Shown here piece after piece: positions 1 through 5,873 of a DNA stretch of 5,960 nt. The notes below the pieces were generated by a model. The model was given only the letters and a program-made list of their open reading frames with translations. It made no database searches and was not told the origin of the DNA. A program made the translations under genes and the position numbers. Origin of the DNA: Chloroflexota bacterium (GTDB taxonomy: Bacteria; Chloroflexota; Anaerolineae; Anaerolineales; DRMV01); contig JAADFA010000077.1 in NCBI GenBank assembly GCA_013153135.1, forward strand, positions 1 to 5,960, written 5' to 3'. The number at the start of each line of letters is the position of its first letter. The stretch's first letter is position 1.

Positions 1-1853
1 AAACCGCCGCCCGACCAACCTCCACCGCCCGAAGATGAAGGCGGCCGTGTGCTCGACGCGACCGTGTTCAGCGCGCCTAGTAAGGTATCGCTAATACTAT
101 CCAGGCCCGCGAAGGTGCCGTTGGCCATGCCGTCCAGCCCTTTCCATATCGAGCCACCGCTCGGCATCCAGGGTTGTTGCGGTTGTGGCCCAACGGGACC
201 GCTGAAGATGGGGCCCGGACGCGTAGGCCGCGACGGCTCCATGGGCCCTAGATCTCCGCTAGGGGAAGGTCGTGGCGCACCCCACCAGGGTGGCGCGGGT
301 ACATCTTGGCGCGCGAACATCCGTACCCATTTGTTTTCCAGCCCTAAGGCCGTGGCATAGGGTAAATATGTCTCAAACACCCGCGCCGCTTCCTCGGACT
401 TGAGCCCTCGCCAGTTGTCTAAAGTCTCAAGGTAGCGCTTGAACCCACGCCACAGGGCAGCGGCGCGTGCACCTTTAACCGTGCGTCGCGGCATAGCTCG
501 AGCCCATATGCTCACGCCTACTAGGCCAAGCACACCGAGGAGCATAACCAAACAAGGCAAAAAACTTGCATTCGGAAATGCCCAAAACACAAACGCTATA
601 ATCGAGATCTCATACAGTGCCACCAAAATGATGCCCAAAACGAACGCGGCCATACGCACCCGGTCTGGGCGTAAGGGGAAATATCCTCGACGCTTGGCCT
701 CGTCGTATAAATCTGCGATCAGACGGCTGTGGGCCGATGGTAGGTAGGTTTGCAGCTCTGCTTGTCGGATGACTGTGCGCGGCCCGAAGAGCCGCTCCAA
801 GAAACGCTGTTCAAAGGGGCGCAAGGGTTGGGTGCTGGACTGACGCACGAGCACTAACTCGCCCTTATGTTCTTCAAAGCGCACGTGGCCCCGTTGGGCC
901 AAATCCAACAGTGTTGCAACCGTTTCCTGTTGTGAGCCTTTCTCGTCAACTAAAATGCCTACCACGCCCGGTGGGTCGTCGGTCGGGGGCTTGGTTACTC
1001 GGGGTACGCTAATGGCCGTGGGGTCACGGCCTTTGGTGTACCACGTCACCCATCCTGCAAGCACAAGCCCGAGGCCGCCCAGAATTAACAACACGGTGCC
1101 TCCGAGCACCAAATATGGCCGCCACATGGCCGTACGTTGCCATGAGGGAGGGGCGGTGTTCACATAGCCGTGGGGCCATTGCGCGCGGATCGCCCAACCC
1201 GTATTGGGGGGGAAGGGCCCCCCTTCGAACAACGCCGTGCGCCCGTCGTCTTGCAGGGCTGCGCGCGAAGGCACGGGCTCGGACCCGCTGGAGGATGTCT
1301 CCAGACGTACCTGCTCGGGCGAAAAATTGGCCGGCAGCAATAGCAGAACCCGACTGGCCTCGATGGGATAGCCGCGGTCTTCCTCGATGAACTGCCAATA
1401 AAATTGATCGCCATCTGGATGAATCCATAAGGCACCGACCAGGGTATATTCCAATACAAAAGTTCGGGTCGCGTCTGTGGTCGGCTCAAAATACCAACGG
1501 ATGGTTACGTGCTCACCATCGTCGAGGACTTGGTACGTCCCTGGGGCTTCGCTCATATCTTTCTGGTAAGGCCGTCCGTCCTCCAACACCTGGATGTCGG
1601 TGATGGCCTCGACTTTATGCAAAGGGATACTGCGATAGGCGTAACGATAAGGCCCACCGTGGAAGGTAACCACCCAGGTTTCTCGGGCTCGCACGCGGCC
1701 ATCGGTCAAGATTTCAAATTCGCCATCTCGTCGGCTTACGGTGACCGGGTTAGACGTTGCGGCAACCGGCTTAATGGGTATCCATCCCCACCCCCAGCTG
1801 AGGACGACGCTGAACGCGGTGAGGCTGAGAACGCGAATTAGGTTCCAACGCAC
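1..1853 (-). CDS. DUF2207 family membrane protein, C-terminus cut by window edge
   Basis: 617 codons are readable without interruption; the stop lies beyond base 1. The GTG start is fixed by an in-frame TAA two codons upstream and by GGAGGAGGT six bases before it. Seen in the protein: a hydrophobic signal-like N-terminus (about 1-32, ending PVAA), a beta-rich presumed extracellular region with many aromatic residues (about 35-235), a strong membrane helix (about 244-272), a soluble stretch with a winged-helix look (about 296-340, GVVGILVDEKG then LLDLAQRGHVRFEE), two more membrane helices (about 402-449), a helical segment (461-509, WRGFKRYLETLDNW to LENKW), a Pro-rich linker (about 515-565) and a tail SSSGGGGWSGGG. 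This order and the Gly/Trp tail are typical of DUF2207 (Pfam PF09972), membrane proteins of unknown function. The last residues seen are already the Gly tail, so probably little is missing. It is divergent from the operon on its right. Family assignment is confident; the function is unknown. Confidence 0.9.
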   Translation of the reverse strand, partial: MRWNLIRVLSLTAFSVVLSWGWGWIPIKPVAATSNPVTVSRRDGEFEILTDGRVRARETWVVTFHGGPYRYAYRSIPLHKVEAITDIQVLEDGRPYQKDMSEAPGTYQVLDDGEHVTIRWYFEPTTDATRTFVLEYTLVGALWIHPDGDQFYWQFIEEDRGYPIEASRVLLLLPANFSPEQVRLETSSSGSEPVPSRAALQDDGRTALFEGGPFPPNTGWAIRAQWPHGYVNTAPPSWQRTAMWRPYLVLGGTVLLILGGLGLVLAGWVTWYTKGRDPTAISVPRVTKPPTDDPPGVVGILVDEKGSQQETVATLLDLAQRGHVRFEEHKGELVLVRQSSTQPLRPFEQRFLERLFGPRTVIRQAELQTYLPSAHSRLIADLYDEAKRRGYFPLRPDRVRMAAFVLGIILVALYEISIIAFVFWAFPNASFLPCLVMLLGVLGLVGVSIWARAMPRRTVKGARAAALWRGFKRYLETLDNWRGLKSEEAARVFETYLPYATALGLENKWVRMFARQDVPAPPWWGAPRPSPSGDLGPMEPSRPTRPGPIFSGPVGPQPQQPWMPSGGSIWKGLDGMANGTFAGLDSISDTLLGALNTVASSTRPPSSSGGGGWSGGG

Positions 1854-1858
1854 GGCTT

Positions 1859-1867
1859 ACCTCCTCC
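1859..1867 (-). promoter_or_regulatory. Shine-Dalgarno site fixing the GTG start of the DUF2207 gene
   Basis: The minus strand reads GGAGGAGGT, then AAGCC and the GTG start. AGGAGG lies six bases from the start codon, the same spacing as for the permease and deoC genes. A TAA in the same frame (1857-1859) overlaps the end of this site, so no earlier start is possible. The next in-frame ATG is roughly 100 codons downstream, inside conserved sequence. A GTG initiation codon is therefore well supported. Confidence 0.85.
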
Positions 1868-1903
1868 AAATCGCGCCGTTCCTCCCCAATCTCCCCCTGG
1901 ACA

Positions 1904-1928
1904 GGGCAAAGATACTCGAACTTTGCCC
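1904..1928. repeat. Perfect 8-bp inverted repeat, candidate operator or 5'-leader hairpin
   Basis: GGGCAAAG (1904-1911) and CTTTGCCC (1921-1928) are exact complements around a nine-base spacer. The repeat lies 51-75 bases upstream of the DUF2207 start and on the leader side of that gene's candidate -10 box, so on the minus strand it would be transcribed as a leader hairpin. It could instead be a dyad operator for a repressor shared by both divergent units. It is not followed by a T-run on either strand, so an intrinsic terminator is unlikely. The pairing is seen directly; the role is inference. Confidence 0.45.
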
Positions 1929-1953
1929 ATCTGGCAAGTGATAAATGGTCAAG

Positions 1954-1982
1954 CTTATCCCCGACGCGAAGATTGTGGCCAA
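1954..1982 (-). promoter_or_regulatory. Candidate sigma-70-like promoter for the DUF2207 gene
   Basis: On the minus strand TTGGCC (1982-1977) and GATAAG (1959-1954) are separated by 17 bases. Each matches four of six bases of the TTGACA/TATAAT consensus with ideal spacing. This would give a leader of roughly 95 bases that includes the 1904-1928 inverted repeat. Two 4/6 matches can occur by chance, so the call is tentative. Confidence 0.3.
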
Positions 1983-2024
1983 TCCACTAAGCGAACTTCC
2001 GACGTTCTTCTGATAAGGTTTCGG

Positions 2025-2030
2025 TACAAT
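2025..2030 (+). promoter_or_regulatory. Candidate -10 box for the hydrolase-permease-deoC operon
   Basis: TACAAT matches the TATAAT consensus at five of six positions and lies 70 bases before the preferred start at 2101. No good -35 box is found at 16-18 bases upstream (the sequence there reads around GACGTTC), so it would need an activator or an alternative sigma factor, or it may be chance. If real, it overlaps the ATG at 2029, which would then not be transcribed as a start codon. Confidence 0.3.
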
Positions 2031-2091
2031 GAAGGGCACGGTCCCAAGGACTTTGCTCATTCCACCGCTCCCTGGGATCTTGTACGGACTC

Positions 2092-2096
2092 GGAGG
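2092..2096 (+). promoter_or_regulatory. Shine-Dalgarno site favouring the hydrolase start at 2101
   Basis: GGAGG sits four bases before ATG 2101. The spacing is a little short; the other three genes here use six bases. The alternative ATG at 2029 has only AAGG about ten bases upstream. The site therefore favours 2101, though not decisively. Confidence 0.5.
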
Positions 2097-2100
2097 TTCT

Positions 2101-3663
2101 ATGGTTGTATCGCACGCGTTACGTGCTGGACGAGGTCGTATCCCCTGGTTGCGATGGCTCTCGTTGGCGTTTTTGGTCGCGGCCGTCGCACTTACCGCCT
2201 TGGAAATGGCGCAATATAGCCGGATGCAGAATCGTCTGCCTGTAGATACCGTTATCGCGGGCGTACCGGTCGGCGGCCTAACGCGAGATGAAGCCATCCA
2301 ACGCCTTTTGGAAGTGTACAGCACGCCTGTGGAATTGGTTTATGACGACGCGGTGATTTGGCTTGAGCCCGCGTCCGTGGGCTTTGAACTGGATTTTAAC
2401 AGCATGTTCGGCGCGCTGGAAGCGACACGGCAACAGCGCTCGTTTTGGCGCGGTTTTTGGGATTTTCTATGGGGACGGCGTCCACCGCGGCAGGAGATCC
2501 CCTTGGTCGCGACCTATTCCCAAACACGGTTGCGAGCGTTTTTGCAAGATGTCGCTGCACGCTATGACCAGCCACCGTTGCCCCCGCGACCTATCGTTGG
2601 CACCACGCAATTCGAGCCTGGTCGCTGGGGAACGCGGTTGAATCAGGAGCAGGCCATCCCCTTAATTGAGCGCGCCCTGTTTTCGCCAACTGAGCGGCGT
2701 GTGAATTTGCCCATTCGTCGGGTGCCCCCCACACGGCTCGCGTTGCATAACCTCGAGGTCCTGCTCAAGCAGACCATTGATCTTGCAAAATTCGACGGCC
2801 TAGTTGGTCTTTATCTCTATCACTTGGGCACAGGCGAGGAGCTGCACTTTGTATATCACCAAGGTCAAGATGTCCCCATTCCGCCAGATGTTTCCTTCAC
2901 CGCGGCCAGTGTGATCAAAGTGCCCATTATGGTTTCAGTGTTGCGGCGTATTGACTTGACCAAGCTGCCACCTAATTCGGAGACCGAGCGCTGGCTGCGA
3001 GAGATGATTACCAAGTCTGGCAATGACCCATCGGATTGGCTGATGGAAAACGTGCTTGATCCTGTCCGAGGGCCGTTGCTGGTCACGGCTGATATGCGCT
3101 ATTTGGGGCTGGAAAATACTTTCCTCGCGGGCTTTTTCTACCCTGGCGCACCGTTGCTTGCCCGCTACGAAACCCCGGGCAATCAGCGCACGGATGTGAA
3201 TACTGACCCTGACCCCTATAACCAAACATCTCCGTCGGACATCGGTAGCTTGTTTGTCGATATGTATCAGTGTGCGACGCGTGGAGGTGGGCTTGCGGTC
3301 GCGTTCCCTGGCGAGATTACACGTGATGAATGCCAATATATGCTTGATTTATTAGCTGAGAACCGTATTGGAGCTTTACTTGAAGCCTCGGTGCCTGAGG
3401 GTACCCGTGTTGCGCATAAGCACGGTTGGGTGCCCAATTTGCAAGGCGGGATGCACGTTATTAACGATTCGGGCGTAATCTATACCCCGAATGGGGATTA
3501 TGTGCTCTCGATTTTCCTTTACCGGGATGGAGGCCTGTATTGGGGCCCGCACGCTAAATTGCTTCAAAATCTAGCCCGCGCGGTGTACAACTATTACAAT
3601 CCGCCCGCGGGTGGGCCGACGACGCCCGTCCAACCCGCGCCGACGCCCACCCCGAATCCCTAA
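2101..3663 (+). CDS. Membrane-anchored class A beta-lactamase-like serine hydrolase with YoaR/VanW-type PG-binding domain
   Basis: From ATG 2101 the protein has 520 residues; an in-frame ATG at 2029 would add 24. ATG 2101 is preferred for its GGAGG site, and because it leaves a short basic cytoplasmic tail before a membrane helix (about 16-38, WLRWLSLAFLVAAVALTAL). Next comes a peptidoglycan-binding_4-like region (about 47-98: VIAGVPVGGLTRDEAIQRLL, later PASVGFELD) with a second related stretch to about 210. The C-terminal half resembles beta-lactamase class A/PBP-like hydrolases: a SxxK motif SVIK (nucleophile Ser270, Lys273), SGN at 306-308, and KHG at 440-442 where KTG is usual. I see no ExxLN omega-loop glutamate, so the protein is more likely a cell-wall peptidase or esterase than an antibiotic-degrading beta-lactamase. 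A Pro/Thr-rich tail ends it. The catalytic domain should lie outside the membrane. It is the first gene of the operon; the substrate is unknown. Confidence 0.85.
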   Translation: MVVSHALRAGRGRIPWLRWLSLAFLVAAVALTALEMAQYSRMQNRLPVDTVIAGVPVGGLTRDEAIQRLLEVYSTPVELVYDDAVIWLEPASVGFELDFNSMFGALEATRQQRSFWRGFWDFLWGRRPPRQEIPLVATYSQTRLRAFLQDVAARYDQPPLPPRPIVGTTQFEPGRWGTRLNQEQAIPLIERALFSPTERRVNLPIRRVPPTRLALHNLEVLLKQTIDLAKFDGLVGLYLYHLGTGEELHFVYHQGQDVPIPPDVSFTAASVIKVPIMVSVLRRIDLTKLPPNSETERWLREMITKSGNDPSDWLMENVLDPVRGPLLVTADMRYLGLENTFLAGFFYPGAPLLARYETPGNQRTDVNTDPDPYNQTSPSDIGSLFVDMYQCATRGGGLAVAFPGEITRDECQYMLDLLAENRIGALLEASVPEGTRVAHKHGWVPNLQGGMHVINDSGVIYTPNGDYVLSIFLYRDGGLYWGPHAKLLQNLARAVYNYYNPPAGGPTTPVQPAPTPTPNP

Positions 3664-3677
3664 GCCGGAGGGCTGCC

Positions 3678-4991
3678 ATGACGTCTCAACCTCAAGGCCG
3701 TATCACCCTTGGCCAGGCCGTGGCCATGGCCGTTGGAACCATGATTGGCGCGAGCATTTTTTCCTTGTTGGGCGTGGGCGCGCAGCTTGCGGGCTCCAAT
3801 TTGCCCTTGGCTTTTGTGCTCTCGGGCCTTCTCGCGCTGATGGTCGCCTACTCGTACGCTATCCTGGGGCGGCATATTGTCTCCAACGCGGGCCCCATCG
3901 CGTTCATTCTGCGCGGGTTTGGGGATAGCTTCTGGGTTGGCGTGCTCGCCATTCTTATGTGGCTGAGCTATGTTATCTCGATTGCCTTGTTTGCAAAAGG
4001 GTTCGCCGGATATCTGCTGCCCTTGCTTGGCCTTCCTGCCCAGGGAATAGCAAACGGCGTGGTTATCACCCTGCTCTTGGGCTTTTTCACCGCGCTCAAT
4101 ATAACCGGGGGGAGCCGTGTCATCGGCCGGCTGGAGTTTGGCATGGTGTTGGTCAAGGTGGGCATCTTGGCCTTGTTTGTGCTCGCGGGTTTGTGGACGT
4201 TGCAACCGCAGCGTCTTATTCCTGCTTGGGATGCGGCCCACTTACGAGGTATGCTGAATGCCGCGTTGCTGTTCTTTCTCTCCTACATGGGCTTCGGGTT
4301 GGTTACTAACGCATCCGAAAATATGGAGGATCCTGAGCGTAATGTTCCGCGAGCAATCTACCTTAGTATTTTGGTGGTTATGGTGATTTATGTTTCGGTT
4401 GCGGCGGTCGCGGTGGGCAACCTCACGGTGGAACAGCTCGCCCAAGCGCGCGAGAACGCGTTGGCCATCGCGGCAGAACCCGCGCTTGGGAGGCTTGGGT
4501 TTACGCTGGTCTCGGTTGGTGCCCTGATTTCCATTACATCTGCCTTGAACGCGACATTGTACGGCGGCGCGAACGTCGCGTACGCGTTTGCACGAGATGG
4601 CTTGCTTCCGGAACACTTCGAGCGCAAGACGTGGTTCCACGCGCCAAGTGGCCTTTACTTGACCGCGGGATTAGGGTGGCTGTTTGCACTTGGCTTTCGT
4701 ATTGAATCCGTGGCGTCCTTTATTAGCCTTATCTTCACCAGCATCTACCTCGCGGTGTTGCTTTCACATTGGCGGTTGGTTCCGCAATATGGGGGAGATC
4801 GGCGCTTGTTGGCTTTCAACATCATCGCCTTGAGCGCGACATTCGTGGGTTTGGTCATTTACCAGTGGCAGCAATCCGCGTCGGACTTCGGCTGGTTCAT
4901 AGGTATGGTGCTTATTGTTCTTTTGGTGGAAGGATGGTACCGTTATCGGCGACAGCGACATTTGCATCTTCCCCGCCGTGCACTACGCTGA
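3678..4991 (+). CDS. APC-superfamily amino-acid permease
   Basis: This 437-residue integral membrane protein probably uses proton- or ion-coupled uptake or exchange of amino acids or other amines. About 12 membrane helices can be drawn (roughly 12-34, 43-66, 84-106, 124-143, 152-175, 190-210, 226-248, 272-296, 325-341, 343-366, 376-396, 403-421), with a basic C-terminal tail (YRYRRQRHLHLPRRALR). Helix 1 carries the glycine-rich unwound segment VGTMIGASIFSLLG (19-32), which binds substrate in APC carriers. After helix 6 comes SENMEDPERNVPRAI (213-227), a close match to the family signature ENxxDPxRNxPRAI. Length and layout are normal for the family. ATG 3678 has GGAGGG starting 11 bases upstream and follows the hydrolase stop by 14 bases, so co-transcription or translational coupling is likely. 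The substrate cannot be read from the sequence. Confidence 0.9.
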   Translation: MTSQPQGRITLGQAVAMAVGTMIGASIFSLLGVGAQLAGSNLPLAFVLSGLLALMVAYSYAILGRHIVSNAGPIAFILRGFGDSFWVGVLAILMWLSYVISIALFAKGFAGYLLPLLGLPAQGIANGVVITLLLGFFTALNITGGSRVIGRLEFGMVLVKVGILALFVLAGLWTLQPQRLIPAWDAAHLRGMLNAALLFFLSYMGFGLVTNASENMEDPERNVPRAIYLSILVVMVIYVSVAAVAVGNLTVEQLAQARENALAIAAEPALGRLGFTLVSVGALISITSALNATLYGGANVAYAFARDGLLPEHFERKTWFHAPSGLYLTAGLGWLFALGFRIESVASFISLIFTSIYLAVLLSHWRLVPQYGGDRRLLAFNIIALSATFVGLVIYQWQQSASDFGWFIGMVLIVLLVEGWYRYRRQRHLHLPRRALR

Positions 4992-5004
4992 GACGAGGTG
5001 AGTC

Positions 5005-5799
5005 ATGAGTCCAATTTTGCAGCTCGCAGATATTCAGGCGATTCGTGAGCGAGTGCTTGAAGCCTTGGGTGATGTGCCGAGCTTGCCAAGACGCCCTTTG
5101 CCCGCACCGCCGCCACCTAGTCCGAGCACGATTGGCCGCTATCTTGACCATACTCTACTTAAACCGGACGCGACGCCTGCGCAGGTGCGGCACCTCGCGG
5201 CGGTCGCACGGCAACGCGGGTTCGCGGCCGCGTGCGTCAATCCGCGTTTCGTGCCGTTGATTGTGGAAGTGCTCGCGGACGCGCCTGTTGCTGCGTGTAC
5301 CGTTGTGGGCTTCCCACTAGGTGCGACGACGACGCCAGCTAAGGTGCACGAAGCCGCGGAAGCCCTGACCGCGGGCGCGCGCGAACTAGATATGGTCTTG
5401 CCTATAGGCCTGCTCAAGGCTGGCGCGTATCGCGCGGTGGCCGAGGATATCGTAGCTGTGGTTGGGCTGGCTCACGGGTGGAACGCGCGAGTTAAGGTGA
5501 TTCTCGAGACGGGTTTACTCACGCGCGAGGAGGTCGTCGCGGCCGCGGTGATCGCGCAGCACGTGGGGGCGGACTTCGTCAAGACGTCCACGGGCTTTGG
5601 CCCCCGAGGGGCTACGGTGGATGATATCGCATTGCTGCGCGCCGTTGTTGGGACGGAGATGGGCGTGAAAGCCGCGGGTGGCATTCGAACGTATGAACAG
5701 GCCTTAGCGATGATCCGCGCAGGAGCCTCTCGCATTGGCGCGAGCGCTAGCGAGCGCATCGCGAACGAAGCCCAAGCAACGCTCGGCAGCCATGGGTGA
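5005..5799 (+). CDS. deoC: Deoxyribose-phosphate aldolase (DERA) with N-terminal extension
   Basis: This class I aldolase (EC 4.1.2.4) cleaves 2-deoxy-D-ribose 5-phosphate to acetaldehyde and glyceraldehyde 3-phosphate in cytosolic deoxynucleoside catabolism. The 264 residues include the family blocks YLDHTLLKPDAT (46-57), ACVNPRFV (76-83), VVGFPLGATT (100-109), ELDMVLPIG (127-135, with catalytic Asp129), KVILETGLL (164-172), FVKTSTGF (191-198, with Schiff-base Lys193), GVKAAGGIRTYEQA (220-233, with Lys222) and a phosphate-site RIGAS (243-247). All catalytic residues known from E. coli DeoC (Asp102, Lys167, Lys201) have counterparts. The core starts at about residue 43. The preceding residues are extra compared with DERAs that begin just before the DHTLLKP block: a helix-forming segment (about 7-21) and the Pro-rich linker PLPAPPPPSPS (31-41). 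GAGGTGA at 4995-5001 supports ATG 5005, and no better start lies nearer the core. It begins 13 bases after the permease stop, so it is probably the last gene of the operon. Confidence 0.95.
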   Translation: MSPILQLADIQAIRERVLEALGDVPSLPRRPLPAPPPPSPSTIGRYLDHTLLKPDATPAQVRHLAAVARQRGFAAACVNPRFVPLIVEVLADAPVAACTVVGFPLGATTTPAKVHEAAEALTAGARELDMVLPIGLLKAGAYRAVAEDIVAVVGLAHGWNARVKVILETGLLTREEVVAAAVIAQHVGADFVKTSTGFGPRGATVDDIALLRAVVGTEMGVKAAGGIRTYEQALAMIRAGASRIGASASERIANEAQATLGSHG

Positions 5800-5821
5800 A
5801 TTTGGGGGTTGGCGATAAAGT

Positions 5822-5846
5822 CGACAGTCGGCAGTCGACAGTCGGC
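5822..5846 (+). repeat. Tandem heptamer repeat, CGRCAGT x3.5
   Basis: Three adjacent seven-base units read CGACAGT, CGGCAGT and CGACAGT (5822, 5829, 5836), followed by a partial CGGC. A related pair AGTCGGC-AGTCGGC recurs at 5920-5933. The block lies 22 bases after the deoC stop. Such heptamer arrays resemble the short tandem repeat families described in cyanobacteria and are, to my knowledge, also common between genes of Chloroflexota. No protein-coding role is plausible. Confidence 0.75.
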
Positions 5847-5851
5847 CGTAG

Positions 5852-5871
5852 GGGCGCACGGCAGTGCGCCC
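5852..5871. repeat. Perfect REP-like palindrome downstream of deoC, possible transcript 3'-end hairpin
   Basis: GGGCGCAC (5852-5859) and GTGCGCCC (5864-5871) are exact complements around a four-base loop, GGCA. The stem is very GC-rich, so a stable hairpin would form in the operon transcript about 50 bases after the deoC stop. There is no downstream T-run, so it is not a classical intrinsic terminator. It could protect the mRNA 3' end or be a dispersed REP-type element. Confidence 0.6.
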
Positions 5872-5873
5872 AC

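Larger units (their letters stand above)
1854..2100. promoter_or_regulatory. Divergent intergenic region between the DUF2207 gene and the hydrolase operon
   Basis: This roughly 250-base stretch separates two oppositely transcribed units and must hold promoters for both. It contains both ribosome-binding sites, a perfect 8-bp inverted repeat and weak promoter-like boxes, listed separately. It contains no convincing small gene. The minus-strand reading frame across it (stop at 1857, running to 2324) is mainly the complement of the hydrolase gene and resembles no family. If the hydrolase starts at 2029 rather than 2101, the region shrinks to 175 bases. Confidence 0.6.

Noticed and set aside
439..747. 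Plus-strand open frames in the first 1.8 kb (for example 439-747, 49-360, 1509-1841)
   Set aside because: A single uninterrupted minus-strand frame covers the whole stretch with a recognisable DUF2207 protein; these are its shadows.
1857..2324. 155-codon minus-strand open frame spanning the divergent promoter and the hydrolase 5' end
   Set aside because: Most of it is complementary to the hydrolase gene, it shows no recognisable domain, and it ends at the TAA overlapping the DUF2207 ribosome-binding site.
2101..3663. Antibiotic-resistance beta-lactamase
   Set aside because: SxxK and SxN motifs are present, but no ExxLN deacylation motif is visible and KTG is replaced by KHG. The membrane anchor plus wall-binding domain points to an envelope hydrolase.
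3660..4241. 193-codon minus-strand open frame opposite the permease
   Set aside because: It is antisense to a clear APC permease. Its product is a charged, Gln/His-rich peptide typical of the complement of hydrophobic codons, and it has no family resemblance.
5852..5871. Classical Rho-independent terminator
   Set aside because: The stem is strong, but the following bases are ACAGCAGGG with no T-run on the plus strand, so it is reported only as a palindrome.
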